A stretch of DNA of 64,000 nt from Phycicoccus flavus (GCF_004025965.2 NZ_SAYU02000007.1:25737-89736); one strand, 5' to 3'. Counted from the first letter of the stretch, positions 45,957 through 56,350 are shown. Numbers and translations are program-made. The notes: a model not told the origin generated them from the letters alone.

Positions 45957-47938
45957 GCCGCCCGACCGTCCGTCTCACCGTCGCCCAGGCCACGGTGCGC
46001 TTCCTGGCGCAGCAGTGGACCGAGCGCGACGGCGAGCGGCAACCGCTGTTCGCGGGCTGCTTCGGCATCTTCGGCCACGGCAACGTCGCCGGGCTCGGCC
46101 AGGCGCTGCTGCAGGAGGAGGTCCGCGCCACCGAGGCCGGTGAGGCCCCCGCCCTCCCCTACGTGCTGGCCCGCAACGAGCAGGCGATGGTCCACAGTGC
46201 TGTCGCCTACGCCCGCCAGAAGGACCGGCTGCAGACCTGGGTGTGCACGGCGTCGGTCGGTCCGGGCTCGACGAACCTGCTGACCGGCGCCGCGCTCGCG
46301 ACGATCAACCGCCTCCCGGTCCTGCTCCTGCCCAGCGGCACCTTCGCCACCCGGGTGTCGGCACCGGTGCTCCAGGAGCTGGAGCTGACGCACTCCGGCG
46401 ACGTCACCGTCAACGACGCGTTCCGGCCGCTCTCGCGCTTCTTCGACGAGGTGCTCCGTCCCGAGCAGCTGCCGGCCGCCCTGCTCGGTGCCGTGCGGGT
46501 GCTCACGGACCCGGCGGAGACCGGTGCCGTGACCGTCTCGTTGCCGCAGGACGTGCAGGCCGAGGCCTTCGACTGGCCGGAGGAGCTCTTCGCCGAGCGC
46601 ACCTGGCACGTCGCCCGTCCGCTGCCCGAGCCCGCGCGCACCGCCGCCGCGGCCGAGGTCGTGCGGTCCGCGAAGCGCCCGATGGTGGTGGCCGGCGGCG
46701 GGGTCCACTACTCCGGCGCCGAGGACGCGCTGCGGGCGTTCTGCGAGGCCACCGGCATCCCTGTCGGCGAGACCCAGGCCGGGAAGGGCTCGCTGCCGCA
46801 CGGACACCCGCAGCTCATGGGCGCCGTCGGCTCGACCGGCACGACCGCCGCCAACGCGCTGGCCCGCGAGGCCGACGTCGTCATCGGCGTCGGCACCCGC
46901 TTCACCGACTTCACCACCGCCTCGCGCACCGCCTTCCAGGACGCCGGCGTGCGGTTCGTCAACGTCAACGTCGCGGGCTCGGACGCCGCCAAGCAGGGTG
47001 GCCTCACGGTCGTCGCCGACGCCCGGGAGGCCCTCGTCGCCCTCACCGCCGCGCTCGACGGCTGGTCGGTCGCGGGCGGGTACCGCCGCCGGCAGCAGAA
47101 GCTCTGGAGGGCGTGGGACGCGCAGGTCGAGGCCGCGTACGACCCGCCCCGGTCGGTGACGAGGAGGCTCGCCGCCGGGCTGCTCACCCAGGGCCAGGTG
47201 CTCGGCGCGGTCAACGAGCTCACGGGTCCGCGCGACGTCGTCCTGTGCGCCGCGGGGTCGATGCCCGGCGACCTCCACAAGCTGTGGCGGGTCCGCGAGC
47301 GCAAGGCCTACCACGTCGAGTACGGCTACTCCTGCATGGGCTACGAGATCCCGGCCGCCATCGGCGTCAGGCTCGCCGACCCGTCCCGCGAGGTGTTCGC
47401 GATGGTCGGCGACGGGGGCTACCTCATGATGCCGACGGAGCTGGTCACCGCGGTCCAGGAGAGGGTCAAGGTCGTCCTCGTCCTCGTCCAGAACCACGGC
47501 TTCCACTCCATCGGCTCGCTGTCGGAGAGCCTCGGCTCGCAGCGCTTCGGCACCCGCTACCGGATGCGCGGGGAGGACGGGCACCGGCTCGACGGCGACC
47601 TGCTGCCGGTCGACCTCGCCGCCAACGCCCGCAGCCTCGGGTGTCACGTCGTCGCCGTGCGCACGGTGGCGGAGCTGGCCGACGCGATCGGCGCCGCACG
47701 CGCCTGGCCCCAGGACGGCGGCCCGTTCGTCATTCACGTCGAGACCGACCCCTTCGTCCACGCCCCCGACAGCGAGAGCTGGTGGGACGTGCCCGTGAGC
47801 GAGGTCAGCGACCTGCGCTCGACGTCGGACGCCCACGACACCTACCTCGCCCACAAGGCCGACCAGCGACCGCTCCTCGCTCCGAGCACCGCCCCGCCCC
47901 CCGGTCGCGGACGTGGAAGGAGGCGCGGAGCCACCTGA
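45953..47938 (+). CDS. iolD: 3D-(3,5/4)-trihydroxycyclohexane-1,2-dione hydrolase (IolD)
   Basis: 661 residues, thiamine-diphosphate enzyme that opens the inositol-derived ring to 5-deoxy-glucuronate. N-terminal PYR domain with the catalytic Glu region (VLARNEQAMVHSAVAY), central domain, and C-terminal PP domain with the ThDP/Mg motif GDGGYLM...QNHG. Length matches the family. ATGA overlap with iolB. The C-terminal 20 residues are Pro/Gly/Arg-rich and likely disordered. A small hairpin separates it from the importer genes. Confidence 0.93.
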   Translation: MSRPTVRLTVAQATVRFLAQQWTERDGERQPLFAGCFGIFGHGNVAGLGQALLQEEVRATEAGEAPALPYVLARNEQAMVHSAVAYARQKDRLQTWVCTASVGPGSTNLLTGAALATINRLPVLLLPSGTFATRVSAPVLQELELTHSGDVTVNDAFRPLSRFFDEVLRPEQLPAALLGAVRVLTDPAETGAVTVSLPQDVQAEAFDWPEELFAERTWHVARPLPEPARTAAAAEVVRSAKRPMVVAGGGVHYSGAEDALRAFCEATGIPVGETQAGKGSLPHGHPQLMGAVGSTGTTAANALAREADVVIGVGTRFTDFTTASRTAFQDAGVRFVNVNVAGSDAAKQGGLTVVADAREALVALTAALDGWSVAGGYRRRQQKLWRAWDAQVEAAYDPPRSVTRRLAAGLLTQGQVLGAVNELTGPRDVVLCAAGSMPGDLHKLWRVRERKAYHVEYGYSCMGYEIPAAIGVRLADPSREVFAMVGDGGYLMMPTELVTAVQERVKVVLVLVQNHGFHSIGSLSESLGSQRFGTRYRMRGEDGHRLDGDLLPVDLAANARSLGCHVVAVRTVAELADAIGAARAWPQDGGPFVIHVETDPFVHAPDSESWWDVPVSEVSDLRSTSDAHDTYLAHKADQRPLLAPSTAPPPGRGRGRRRGAT

Positions 47939-47989
47939 CCTCGCCGGCCCACGGCGGACCGCCCGAGGCCCCCTTGCGCACCATCCCCA

Positions 47990-48019
47990 GAACACCGCCT
48001 CGACGAAGCGGTGCTGTTC
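47990..48019 (+). terminator. Intercistronic hairpin between iolD and the importer genes
   Basis: GAACACCGC and GCGGTG..GTTC pair with one 2-nt bulge around an 8-9-nt loop, just before the binding-protein ribosome site. It may attenuate or stabilise, raising binding-protein mRNA relative to iolD; not a strong terminator. Confidence 0.4.
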
Positions 48020-48036
48020 GAAAGGCAGAACCCGTC

Positions 48037-49032
48037 ATGATCCGCACGAAGACCACTGGCGTCGTGGCCCTCACCGTCGCCGCCGCCCTCTCCCTCGCCG
48101 CCTGCTCCTCCGGCGGCGGCCGTCAGACCACCGAGGACAGCGGCAACAACGCCGGCACCGCCGACACCCCGTCGATGACGATCGCGATGATCACCCACCA
48201 GGCGCCCGGCGACACCTTCTGGGACATCATCCGCAAGGGCGCCGAGGCGGCGGCCAAGAAGGACAACGTCAAGCTCGAGTACTCGAACGACCCGGACGCA
48301 ACGGCGCAGGCCCAGCTGGTCCAGGCGGCCATCGACAAGAAGGTGGACGGCATCGCCGTCACCGACCCGAACACCGGCGCGCTCGGCGCGGTCATCAAGT
48401 CCGCGGTCGGGGCCGGCATCCCCGTGACGATGTTCAACGCGGGGGGCCCGGACGCCATCGACCTCGGCGCCATCGGCTACTTCGGCCAGAGCGAGTTCGA
48501 CGCGGGCCAGGGCGCCGGCAAGAAGATCGCCGACGAGGGCGGCAAGAAGATCCTCTGCGTCATCCAGGAGCAGGGCCAGTCCCAGCTGGAGGCCCGCTGC
48601 GACGGCGTCATCAAGGGCGCCCAGGGCGCCGACGTCAAGCGCCTCTACGTCAACGGCCGCGACGACTCCGACGTCACGACGAAGATCCAGGCCGCACTCA
48701 CCGAGGACAAGAGCATCGACTGGGTGCTGACCCTCGGCGCGCCCTTCGCCCTGGACGCCGTGCAGTCGGTGTCCGGCGCGAGCTCGGAGGCCAAGATCGG
48801 CACCTTCGACACGAACAAGGAGCTCGTCGACGCCGTGAAGAGCGGGGACGTCGCCTTCGCCATCGACCAGCAGCCCTACCTCCAGGGCTACCTCGCCGTC
48901 GACGCGCTGTGGCTCTACAAGACCAACGGCAACACCATCGGCGGCGGCCAGAGCGTTGCGACCGGCCCGGCCTTCATCGACGAGACGAACGTCGACAAGG
49001 TCGCGGAGTTCGCGGCCAACGGGACCCGGTGA
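48037..49032 (+). CDS. Sugar/cyclitol ABC substrate-binding lipoprotein
   Basis: 331 residues, Peripla_BP_4 (ribose/inositol type). Lipobox LAAC with Cys23. Typical ligand-pocket phrases: MITHQAPGDTFWDIIRKGAEAA, DGIAVTDPN, FAIDQQPYLQGY. Followed by one permease and one ATPase gene; together a CUT2-type importer. The iol surroundings make inositol or a derivative the likely cargo. Confidence 0.9.
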   Translation: MIRTKTTGVVALTVAAALSLAACSSGGGRQTTEDSGNNAGTADTPSMTIAMITHQAPGDTFWDIIRKGAEAAAKKDNVKLEYSNDPDATAQAQLVQAAIDKKVDGIAVTDPNTGALGAVIKSAVGAGIPVTMFNAGGPDAIDLGAIGYFGQSEFDAGQGAGKKIADEGGKKILCVIQEQGQSQLEARCDGVIKGAQGADVKRLYVNGRDDSDVTTKIQAALTEDKSIDWVLTLGAPFALDAVQSVSGASSEAKIGTFDTNKELVDAVKSGDVAFAIDQQPYLQGYLAVDALWLYKTNGNTIGGGQSVATGPAFIDETNVDKVAEFAANGTR

Positions 49033-49039
49033 GCGCTCG

Positions 49040-50074
49040 ATGACGTCCGTCACGGCCACCCCCACCGACGACCGCGTCGGCACCCGCTCTGTGCTGTCCT
49101 CGGTGCTCGCCCGCCCCGAGGTGGGAGCCCTCATCGGCGCGATCGCCGTCGCCGTGCTCTTCCTCGCGGTCGCCCCGGCGTTCCGCTCGATCGGCAACGT
49201 CGGCACCGTCCTCTACGGCTCGTCGGTCATCGGCATCATGGCCGTCGGGGTGGCGCTGCTGATGATCGGCGGCGAGTTCGACCTGTCGGCGGGGGTGGCC
49301 GTGACGACCTCCGGCCTCACCGCGGCGCACACCGCCTGGTGGTTCGGCCTCAACGTGTGGGCGGGCATCCTCATCGCCCTCCTGTTCTCCCTCGGCATCG
49401 GGGCGTTCAACGGCTTCCTGCTGCACCGCACCGGACTGCCGAGCTTCCTCGTCACGCTGGGGACGTTCTTCGTCCTCCAGGGGGTCAACCTCGCCGTCAC
49501 CCGGCTCGTCACCGGAGGGGTCTCGTCGAACTCGCTGAGCGACCTCGACGGCTTCGACTCCGCCAAGGCGGTCTTCGCGTCGTCGTTCTCGGTCGGACCG
49601 GTGAACATCAAGATCCCGATCGTCTACTGGATCCTCCTCACCGTGCTGGCGGCGACGCTCCTGCTGCGCAGCCGGTACGGCAACTGGATCTTCGCCGTCG
49701 GCGGTGACTCCGCCGCGGCCCGCGCCGTGGGTGTCCCCGTCGTGGCCACGAAGATCGCGCTGTTCATGGGCGTCGGGTTCTGCGCCTGGATGCTCGGGAT
49801 GCACAACCTGTTCCAGTACAACAACCTGCAGTCCGGTCAGGGCGTCGGCAACGAGTTCATCTACATCATCGCCGCGGTCATCGGCGGGTGCCTGCTCACC
49901 GGTGGCTACGGCTCGATCGTCGGGGCGTCGCTGGGCGCGCTGATCTTCGGCATGACCCAGCTGGGCATCACCTACGCCGGCTGGAACGTCGACTGGTTCA
50001 AGACCTTCCTCGGCGTCATGCTCATCGCCTCGGTCCTGGTCAACATGTACGTCAAGCGGAAGGGAGAGGGCTGA
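49040..50074 (+). CDS. Sugar ABC transporter permease (RbsC-like)
   Basis: 344 residues with 8-10 hydrophobic segments. [22 protein letters not shown] and [20 protein letters not shown] are conserved in CUT2 permeases; [23 protein letters not shown] is the C-terminal signature. Starts 7 nt after the binding-protein stop; its own stop shares a base with the ATPase start (TGATG). Confidence 0.92.
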   Translation: MTSVTATPTDDRVGTRSVLSSVLARPEVGALIGAIAVAVLFLAVAPAFRSIGNVGTVLYGSSVIGIMAVGVALLMIGGEFDLSAGVAVTTSGLTAAHTAWWFGLNVWAGILIALLFSLGIGAFNGFLLHRTGLPSFLVTLGTFFVLQGVNLAVTRLVTGGVSSNSLSDLDGFDSAKAVFASSFSVGPVNIKIPIVYWILLTVLAATLLLRSRYGNWIFAVGGDSAAARAVGVPVVATKIALFMGVGFCAWMLGMHNLFQYNNLQSGQGVGNEFIYIIAAVIGGCLLTGGYGSIVGASLGALIFGMTQLGITYAGWNVDWFKTFLGVMLIASVLVNMYVKRKGEG

Positions 50075-50952
50075 TGGCCGCTCTCGAGGACACCCGCGTG
50101 GAGTCGAGCGACCGGCCGGTCCTCGAGCTCGTCGACTGCGGGAAGAGCTACGGCAACGTGCACGCGCTGCGTGGGGTGAACCTCAGCGTCCGTCAGGGCG
50201 AGGTCACCTGCGTCCTCGGTGACAACGGCGCGGGCAAGTCGACCCTCATCAAGATCGTCGCCGGCCTGCACGAGCACTCCGAGGGCACGATGCGGGTGAA
50301 CGGGGAGGAACGCTCCTTCGGCAGCCCGCGCGCCGCGCAGGCCCTGGGCATCGCCACCGTCTATCAGGACCTGGCCCTGGCGCCCCTCATGGCGGTGTGG
50401 CGCAACTTCTTCCTCGGCAACGAGGTGCGCCGTGGTCCCTTCCTCGACATCGACGAGATGAAGCGGGTGGCCGGCGAGGAGCTGACGAAGATGGGGATCA
50501 TCATCCCCGACCTGGACCGGCCGGTCGGCAGCCTGTCCGGTGGCCAGCGCCAGTGCATCGCCATCGCCCGGGCCATCTACTTCGGCGCCAAGGTCGTCAT
50601 CCTCGACGAGCCGACGGCCGCCCTCGGCGTCAAGCAGTCCGGCGTGGTGCTCAAGTACATCGTCAAGGCGCGTGACGCGGGGCTCGGGGTCATCTTCATC
50701 ACCCACAACCCGCACCACGCCTACCTCGTCGGCAACCACTTCGTCATCCTCAAGCTGGGGCGGGTCGTCCTCGACGCGCACCGCGACGAGCTGGACCTGG
50801 ACCGACTGACGGCCGAGATGGCCGGGGGCCAGGAGCTCGACGAGCTCAGCCACGAGCTGCGCGGGTCCGACCCGGGCAAGGTGGCGCCGGCCCACGAGGT
50901 CGAGCACGGCGGCGTCCCCGCCCCCGAGGCGGACAGGGCCGACGGCGCGTGA
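50074..50952 (+). CDS. Sugar ABC transporter ATPase, single domain
   Basis: 292 residues with one nucleotide-binding domain: Walker [10 protein letters not shown] (about residues 49-57), signature LSGGQRQC, Walker B VVILDEP. Most CUT2 ATPases (RbsA type) carry two domains in about 500 residues; this has only one and a disordered Pro/Glu-rich tail, so it should act as a homodimer. Overlaps the following dehydrogenase gene by 4 nt. Confidence 0.9.
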   Translation: MAALEDTRVESSDRPVLELVDCGKSYGNVHALRGVNLSVRQGEVTCVLGDNGAGKSTLIKIVAGLHEHSEGTMRVNGEERSFGSPRAAQALGIATVYQDLALAPLMAVWRNFFLGNEVRRGPFLDIDEMKRVAGEELTKMGIIIPDLDRPVGSLSGGQRQCIAIARAIYFGAKVVILDEPTAALGVKQSGVVLKYIVKARDAGLGVIFITHNPHHAYLVGNHFVILKLGRVVLDAHRDELDLDRLTAEMAGGQELDELSHELRGSDPGKVAPAHEVEHGGVPAPEADRADGA

Positions 50953-51986
50953 CGGAGACCTCCGGGGACCTGCGCGTCGGCATCGTCGGGGTCGGCGCGA
51001 TGGGCGCCGACCACGCCGAGCGGGTGGCCCACCGCGTCTCGGGCGCCCGGCTCGTCGCGGTGTCCGACGCCGACGCCGCGCGGGCCGGCGACCTCGCGGC
51101 ACGGTTCCCCGGCGTGCGCGCCGTGACGGACCCGTTGGCGCTCGTCGCCGACGACGACGTGGACGCCGTCGTCGTCGCCTCGCCCGGGGCGGCGCACGAG
51201 GAGCAGGTGCTGGCCTGCCTCGAGGCGGGCAAGCACGTCCTGTGCGAGAAGCCGCTGACGATGGACGGCGAGTCCTCGCTGCGGGTCGTGCGCGCCGAGC
51301 GTGCGGCCGGGAGGCCGCTGGTCCAGCTGGGCTTCATGCGCCGCTTCGACCCCGAGTACGCACGGCTCAAGGCGGTGCTGGACTCGGGCCGGCTCGGCCG
51401 GATGCTCCTCCTGCACAACACCCACCGCAACAAGAGCGTCCCGGACACCTTCCGCTCCGAGATGATCGTGCGCGACAGCCTCGTCCACGAGGTCGACGTC
51501 GCCCGCTTCCTCTTCGGGGAGGAGATCACCGAGGTCACCGTGTACTCACCGGCACCGACCTCCGCCGCGGCCGAGGGGGTCGTCGACCCGCAGGTGTCGG
51601 TGTTCCGGATGCAGGGCGGCGCGGTCGTCACGAACGAGGTCTTCGTGACGAATCAGGTCGGCTACGAGGTGCGCTGCGAGGCGGTGTGCGAGCGCGGGAG
51701 CGCGATGGCCGGACGGCCCTGGGCCGACCTGTACACGACGGTCGCCGCCGACGACGGCGAGGGCCTGTGGGGTGGCGGCGTCCCGGCCGACTTCCTGGGC
51801 CGCTTCGCGCGGGCCTACGACCTCGAGCTCCAGGCCTGGGCGGACGCCAGCCGCCGGGGAGAGGTGGTCGGGCCCACGACCTGGGACGGGTACGCGGCCA
51901 CGGTCGTGTGCGAGGCGGGCATGCGGTCGCTGACGACCGGCGAGCCGGCGTCCGTGACCCTGGTGGACCCCGGGCCCGCGTCGTGA
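50949..51986 (+). CDS. iolG: Inositol 2-dehydrogenase-like Gfo/Idh/MocA protein (IolG)
   Basis: 345 residues. Rossmann [19 protein letters not shown] motif CEKPLTMD, and [14 protein letters not shown] plus [17 protein letters not shown] with the catalytic His/Asp, all as in IolG-type myo-inositol dehydrogenases. Oxidises inositol to an inosose with NAD. Coupled by a 4-nt overlap to the importer ATPase, so uptake and first oxidation are co-translated. Two other Gfo/Idh genes in the window (37150, 57297) could serve other stereoisomers. Confidence 0.85.
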   Translation: MTETSGDLRVGIVGVGAMGADHAERVAHRVSGARLVAVSDADAARAGDLAARFPGVRAVTDPLALVADDDVDAVVVASPGAAHEEQVLACLEAGKHVLCEKPLTMDGESSLRVVRAERAAGRPLVQLGFMRRFDPEYARLKAVLDSGRLGRMLLLHNTHRNKSVPDTFRSEMIVRDSLVHEVDVARFLFGEEITEVTVYSPAPTSAAAEGVVDPQVSVFRMQGGAVVTNEVFVTNQVGYEVRCEAVCERGSAMAGRPWADLYTTVAADDGEGLWGGGVPADFLGRFARAYDLELQAWADASRRGEVVGPTTWDGYAATVVCEAGMRSLTTGEPASVTLVDPGPAS

Positions 51987-52028
51987 GGGTCCCACGCGAC
52001 CGGGGCGGGCGACCCGTCCGCGGTGCTA

Positions 52029-52040
52029 ATGTAAGGACAA
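52029..52040. promoter_or_regulatory. GntR/IolR operator, degenerate copy (mmsA)
   Basis: ATGTAAGGACAA matches the other three copies at 10 of 12 positions. It overlaps a TAATGT -10 candidate (52027-52032) and abuts TAGGTT (52042-52047), just before mmsA. Confidence 0.55.
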
Positions 52041-52062
52041 ATAGGTTCCGCGCACAGGAGTC

Positions 52063-53568
52063 ATGATGAGCAGCCCCACCCGGATCACCCACCTCGTCGC
52101 CGGCTCGCCCTGGGAGGGCACGGCCGAGCGGACGAGCCCCGTCTACAACCCGGCCACGGGCGAGCAGACCGGAGAGCTCGACCTCGCGTCGGGCGCCCTC
52201 GTCGGCGAGGTCGTGGACCGGGCGCACCGGGCCTGGCAGGAGGAGTGGCGCGACGCCTCGCTCACCAAGCGCACCCAGGTCCTCTTCACGTTCCGCCAGC
52301 TCCTCGACGAGCGGAAGGAGGAGATCGGCGCCCTCATCACCGCCGAGCACGGCAAGGTCCTCTCCGACGCCGTGGGCGAGGTGACCCGCGGCCTCGAGGT
52401 CGCCGAGTTCGCCTGCGGCATCCCGCACCTGCTCAAGGGCGGGTTCACCGAGAACGCCTCGACGAAGGTCGACGTCTACTCGATCCGGCAGAGCCTCGGC
52501 GTCGTCGCCGTCATCAGCCCGTTCAACTTCCCGGCCATGGTGCCGCTGTGGTTCGTCCCGGTGGCCATCGCCTGCGGCAACGCCGTCGTCCTCAAGCCGT
52601 CGGAGAAGGACCCGTCGGCCGCCCTCGCCGTCGCGAAGCTGTGGACCGAGGCGGGCCTGCCCGACGGCGTGATGAACGTCGTCCACGGCGACAAGGAGTC
52701 CGTCGACGCGCTGCTCACCCACCCCGAGGTGAGGTCGGTGTCCTTCGTCGGCTCGACCCCGATCGCCAAGTACGTCTACGAGACCGGCACCGCGCACGGC
52801 AAGCGGGTCCAGGCCCTCGGCGGCGCGAAGAACCACATGGTCGTCCTGCCCGACGCCGACCTCGACCTCGCCGCCGACGCCGCCGTCAACGCGGGCTTCG
52901 GCTCGGCCGGCGAGCGGTGCATGGCCATCTCCGCCCTCGTCGCGGTCGACCCCGTGGGCGACGAGCTGGTCCAGAAGATCACCGACCGGATGGGCAAGCT
53001 CGTCACCGGCGACGGCACCCGTGGCTGCGACATGGGGCCGCTGGTCACGAAGCAGCACCGCGACAAGGTGGCCGGCTACCTCGACTCCGGCGTCGAGGAC
53101 GGCGCGACCCTCGTCGTCGACGGCCGGGAGGGCGACGTCGACGCCGACGGCGAGGGCTTCTTCCTCCGGCCGACCCTGTTCGACCACGTCGAGAAGGGCA
53201 TGAGCGTCTACGACGACGAGATCTTCGGTCCGGTGCTCTCGGTCGTGCGGGCCAAGAGCTACGACGACGCCATCGCGCTGGTCAACTCCAACCCGTACGG
53301 CAACGGCACGGCGATCTTCACCAACGACGGCGGCGCCGCCCGCCGCTTCCAGAACGAGGTCGAGGTCGGGATGATCGGGGTCAACGTCCCGATCCCCGTG
53401 CCCATGGCGTACTACTCGTTCGGTGGCTGGAAGAACAGTCTCTTCGGGGACACCCACGCGCACGGCATGGAGGGCGTCCACTTCTTCACCCGCGGCAAGG
53501 TCGTCACCTCGCGCTGGCTCGACCCCAGCCACGGCGGCATCGAGCTCGGGTTCCCGCAGAACGCCTGA
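52063..53568 (+). CDS. mmsA: Methylmalonate/malonate-semialdehyde dehydrogenase (IolA/MmsA)
   Basis: 501 residues. Converts malonate semialdehyde to acetyl-CoA, the last step of inositol breakdown, CoA-dependent. ALDH fold with NAD region ISPFNFPAMVPLW, catalytic Cys286 in GSAGERCMAIS, and LGGAKNHMVVLPDADLD, where the general-base Glu of ordinary ALDHs is absent, as is typical for MmsA. Two consecutive ATGs; AGGAG suits the second (52066) better. Has its own operator-bearing promoter and a strong terminator at 53588. Confidence 0.94.
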   Translation: MMSSPTRITHLVAGSPWEGTAERTSPVYNPATGEQTGELDLASGALVGEVVDRAHRAWQEEWRDASLTKRTQVLFTFRQLLDERKEEIGALITAEHGKVLSDAVGEVTRGLEVAEFACGIPHLLKGGFTENASTKVDVYSIRQSLGVVAVISPFNFPAMVPLWFVPVAIACGNAVVLKPSEKDPSAALAVAKLWTEAGLPDGVMNVVHGDKESVDALLTHPEVRSVSFVGSTPIAKYVYETGTAHGKRVQALGGAKNHMVVLPDADLDLAADAAVNAGFGSAGERCMAISALVAVDPVGDELVQKITDRMGKLVTGDGTRGCDMGPLVTKQHRDKVAGYLDSGVEDGATLVVDGREGDVDADGEGFFLRPTLFDHVEKGMSVYDDEIFGPVLSVVRAKSYDDAIALVNSNPYGNGTAIFTNDGGAARRFQNEVEVGMIGVNVPIPVPMAYYSFGGWKNSLFGDTHAHGMEGVHFFTRGKVVTSRWLDPSHGGIELGFPQNA

Positions 53569-53587
53569 CCCTGCGGACGGCGGACGT

Positions 53588-53620
53588 CCGCGGCGCGTCG
53601 TGCCCCGCGACGCGCCGCGG
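53588..53620 (+). terminator. Perfect 13-bp hairpin after mmsA
   Basis: Bases 53588-53600 pair perfectly with 53608-53620 around a 7-nt loop, 20 nt past the mmsA stop. No U-tract. It separates the inositol genes from the L,D-transpeptidase. Confidence 0.75.
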
Positions 53621-53758
53621 CGCGGTCGCATCGTGACCTTTTCGTGATGTGTCGTCCCGCGGTCACGAGTAGCATCCCCACGCCTCTGGCTGCATCATGG
53701 ACGCGGCGCCGGGAGGCCGACCCGCGCCCTGTGGTGCCTCCGACGAAAGACTCCGACG

Positions 53759-55180
53759 ATGATCTCCCGTACCAAGGTGATGCTCGCCGCCGCCGTCGCT
53801 GTCCCCATGGCGCTGGGCGGGGTGGGGACCGCCTACGCCACCCACTACCAGGACCGCGCCCTGCCGGGCAGCAGCCTGGCCGGCACCTCCGTCGCCGGGA
53901 TGACCCGCGCCGAGGTCGCCGACGCCGTGCGTGAGGCCGCCGCCGACGTCGAGATCACCGTGACCGCCGGTCGCGCGACGGAGAAGGCGAACCTGGCCGA
54001 CCTCGGCTGGAGCGTCGACGTCGACGCCACCGTCGACCGCGTCTTCGCCGCCAACTCCCGGTGGTCGAACTACGCGACCTCGCTGGTCTCCGAGCGGGAC
54101 GTCGACGCGGTCGTCACCGTCGACCCCGCCCGGACCGAGGCGGTCTCCCGGGAGCTCGTGCAGTCCGCCGACAAGGTCGGCCGCGACGCCGAGGTCCGCC
54201 GGGCGAAGGACGGGGAGTCCTTCGTCGTCCGTCCGGCCGTCGTCGGGCAGCGGGTCGTCGCCTCCAGCTTCGAGGAGCCGGTCACCGCGGCCGCCGAGCA
54301 CCTGAGGTCCACCGCGGTCACCGTCCGCTTCGCCGACACCGCGCCGAAGGTCACGACGGCCGCGGCGAAGAAGGTCGCGAAGAGGGCCAACGCGATGATC
54401 GACGCCGGGTTCGCGGTGTCCGACGGCGCCCAGCAGCACTCGCCGTCGCGCGCCGAGCGGGCGTCGTGGGTCTCGGTCCCGACCACCGCCGCCGGCGGCC
54501 CGGGCCGTCCGGTGCTCGACACCGCGAAGGTCGCGTCCTGGGTCGAGGGCGTCGCCGCCGGCGCGCAGTCGGAGCCGGTGACCGGCTCCCGCTACGTCGA
54601 CTCCGAGGGCGAGGTGCGCCTCGTCCTCACCGAGGCCGTCGACGGCCGCACCGTCTCCAACGGCGCCAGCCTCGGCAAGCAGGCCGGCGGCGCGCTGGCG
54701 CGGGGCAAGGAGTTCTCCGCGGACCTCGCCTACGACGTCGTCCCGGCCACCTGGGACGAGAAGCAGATCGCGCGCGGCGCCGAGAAGCTGGCCTACCCCG
54801 CCGCCGAGGGCGAGAAGTGGGTCGACGTGAACCTCACGAAGCACACGATGACCGCCTACCTCGGCGCCAAGGCCGTCAAGGGCCCGGTGAAGATGGTCGA
54901 CGGCAGCTCCGACTTCCCGACGACCACGGGCCTGTTCCACGTCTACCTCAAGAACCCGATGATGACGATGCGCGGCACGAACGCCGACGGCACGAAGTAC
55001 GAGACCCCCGACGTGCAGTGGTCCTCGTTCTTCGTCGGGGGCATCGCCCTGCACGCCGCGCCCTGGCGGGAGTCCTTCGGCTACTCCGGCTCGCACGGCT
55101 GCATCAACCTGCCGGTGCCGGTCGCCAAGTGGGTCTACGACTGGGCGCCGGTCGGCACCCCGGTCAGCAGCCACTACTGA
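53759..55180 (+). CDS. L,D-transpeptidase (YkuD) with peptidoglycan-binding-type N-terminus
   Basis: 473 residues. Signal peptide (about residues 1-27), two repeated alpha/beta segments of the VanW/PG-binding-4 kind (about 30-330), then a YkuD domain ending in HAAPWRESFGYSGSHGCINL. The active-site Cys448 and upstream His are present. It forms 3-3 cross-links in peptidoglycan outside the membrane. Its 138-nt upstream gap after the mmsA terminator has TAGCAT near 53671 as a possible -10. Functionally unrelated to its inositol neighbours. Confidence 0.92.
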   Translation: MISRTKVMLAAAVAVPMALGGVGTAYATHYQDRALPGSSLAGTSVAGMTRAEVADAVREAAADVEITVTAGRATEKANLADLGWSVDVDATVDRVFAANSRWSNYATSLVSERDVDAVVTVDPARTEAVSRELVQSADKVGRDAEVRRAKDGESFVVRPAVVGQRVVASSFEEPVTAAAEHLRSTAVTVRFADTAPKVTTAAAKKVAKRANAMIDAGFAVSDGAQQHSPSRAERASWVSVPTTAAGGPGRPVLDTAKVASWVEGVAAGAQSEPVTGSRYVDSEGEVRLVLTEAVDGRTVSNGASLGKQAGGALARGKEFSADLAYDVVPATWDEKQIARGAEKLAYPAAEGEKWVDVNLTKHTMTAYLGAKAVKGPVKMVDGSSDFPTTTGLFHVYLKNPMMTMRGTNADGTKYETPDVQWSSFFVGGIALHAAPWRESFGYSGSHGCINLPVPVAKWVYDWAPVGTPVSSHY

Positions 55181-55243
55181 CGGGACTCACCCGGACCGTC
55201 GGTCGGGGTGGCCGTCCGCGTGCCGCGAGCCGCGGCGCGCGGG

Positions 55244-56350
55244 TCAGGGGGCGGGGGTGATGACGTCCCGCACGAGCTGGTCGAGCTCCTCGTCCGCGGC
55301 GAGGAACTGCCGCAGCGTCTTGCGGGTGGCCCCGAAGTCGTCGAAGTCCTCGGGCGTCATGCCGTCCGGCTCGTAGGCCCGGCGGAAGTCCTCGACCCGC
55401 TCCAGCGAGGCGATGACGGCGGGGTCGACCGGGACGTCGATGCGCGGCTGCGGGTCGACGTCGCTGTCGGCGAACCGCCGGCCCCACGCGAACGGCGGCG
55501 AGAGGACCAGGTCCCCCCCGACCAGCTCGGTCCACTGCAGCTCGTTGCGGTAGGCGGCGACGAGCAGCCGGGCGCGCAGACCGCGCTCACGGAACTCGGC
55601 GTAGGCCCGCTTGGCCGCGGCGACCCCGCCCCACTCCAGGTGCTCGGGGTCGATGTCGAGGCCGTCGCGCTCGACGACCTCCTTGAGCCAGTCGTCGAGA
55701 CGGCCGACCATGATCGTCACCACCGGACCGACGTCGTGCACGGTCAGGCCCTCGGCCTCGCGGCGGCGCAGACCCCGCTCGATCGCCTCGCCCGAGGCCA
55801 GCGCCTGCGGGACCGAGAAGGAGACCGTGACGTTGACGTTCACGCCCCGGTAGGTCGCCTCCTCGATGGCCTCGATCCCCACGGACGTCGCGGGGATCTT
55901 GACGATGATGTTGGGGGCGAGCGAGGCGAAGTGCTCGGCCTGGGCGACGAGGGCCCGCGCGTCGCGACGCAGCCGGGGGTCGGTCTGCATCGACAGCCGG
56001 CCGTTGCGCCCGCCGTGCTCCGCGAAGGCCGGGGCGAGCAGCGCGGCCGCCTCGAGGGAGACCTCCTCGACGACCTTCCAGCCGATCTCGGACTCCCCCG
56101 CGGTCGGCAGCTCGGCGGCGAGCTCGCGTATGCGGGACTCCCAGCGCTCCTGGTCGGCCCGGATGGCAGCGAGCGCGATGACCGGGTTGCACGTCGCGCC
56201 GACGGCCCCCCAGGCGATGGCCTGCGTCAGCTCCGCCGGGTCGGCGCTGTCGTTCCACAGCGCGGTCGGCGTCGTCCGGGTCATCGTGAGCAGCGGCGAC
56301 GCCCCCTCGGTCACGGCCTCGACGGTCTCCGGCATCCCCAGCTCCTTCAT
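55244..56350 (-). CDS. Transaldolase-family protein
   Basis: 368 residues, TAL/FSA class I aldolase barrel. WNDSADPAELTQAIAWGAVGATCNP is the transaldolase N-terminal signature, and NIIVKIPAT holds the Schiff-base Lys151. The ATG at 56350 follows -10 TAGTCT (plus 56379-56374), and a perfect IolR-type operator (56360-56371) covers the +1 region, so it belongs to the inositol regulon. It could act on a deoxy-keto-sugar phosphate rather than in the pentose phosphate pathway; this is inferred from regulation only. Confidence 0.85.
   Translation of the reverse strand: MKELGMPETVEAVTEGASPLLTMTRTTPTALWNDSADPAELTQAIAWGAVGATCNPVIALAAIRADQERWESRIRELAAELPTAGESEIGWKVVEEVSLEAAALLAPAFAEHGGRNGRLSMQTDPRLRRDARALVAQAEHFASLAPNIIVKIPATSVGIEAIEEATYRGVNVNVTVSFSVPQALASGEAIERGLRRREAEGLTVHDVGPVVTIMVGRLDDWLKEVVERDGLDIDPEHLEWGGVAAAKRAYAEFRERGLRARLLVAAYRNELQWTELVGGDLVLSPPFAWGRRFADSDVDPQPRIDVPVDPAVIASLERVEDFRRAYEPDGMTPEDFDDFGATRKTLRQFLAADEELDQLVRDVITPAP

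Noticed and set aside
55222..55236. 6-bp hairpin between the L,D-transpeptidase and transaldolase-family genes as terminator
   Set aside because: Stems this short are common by chance at this GC content and nothing else supports it.
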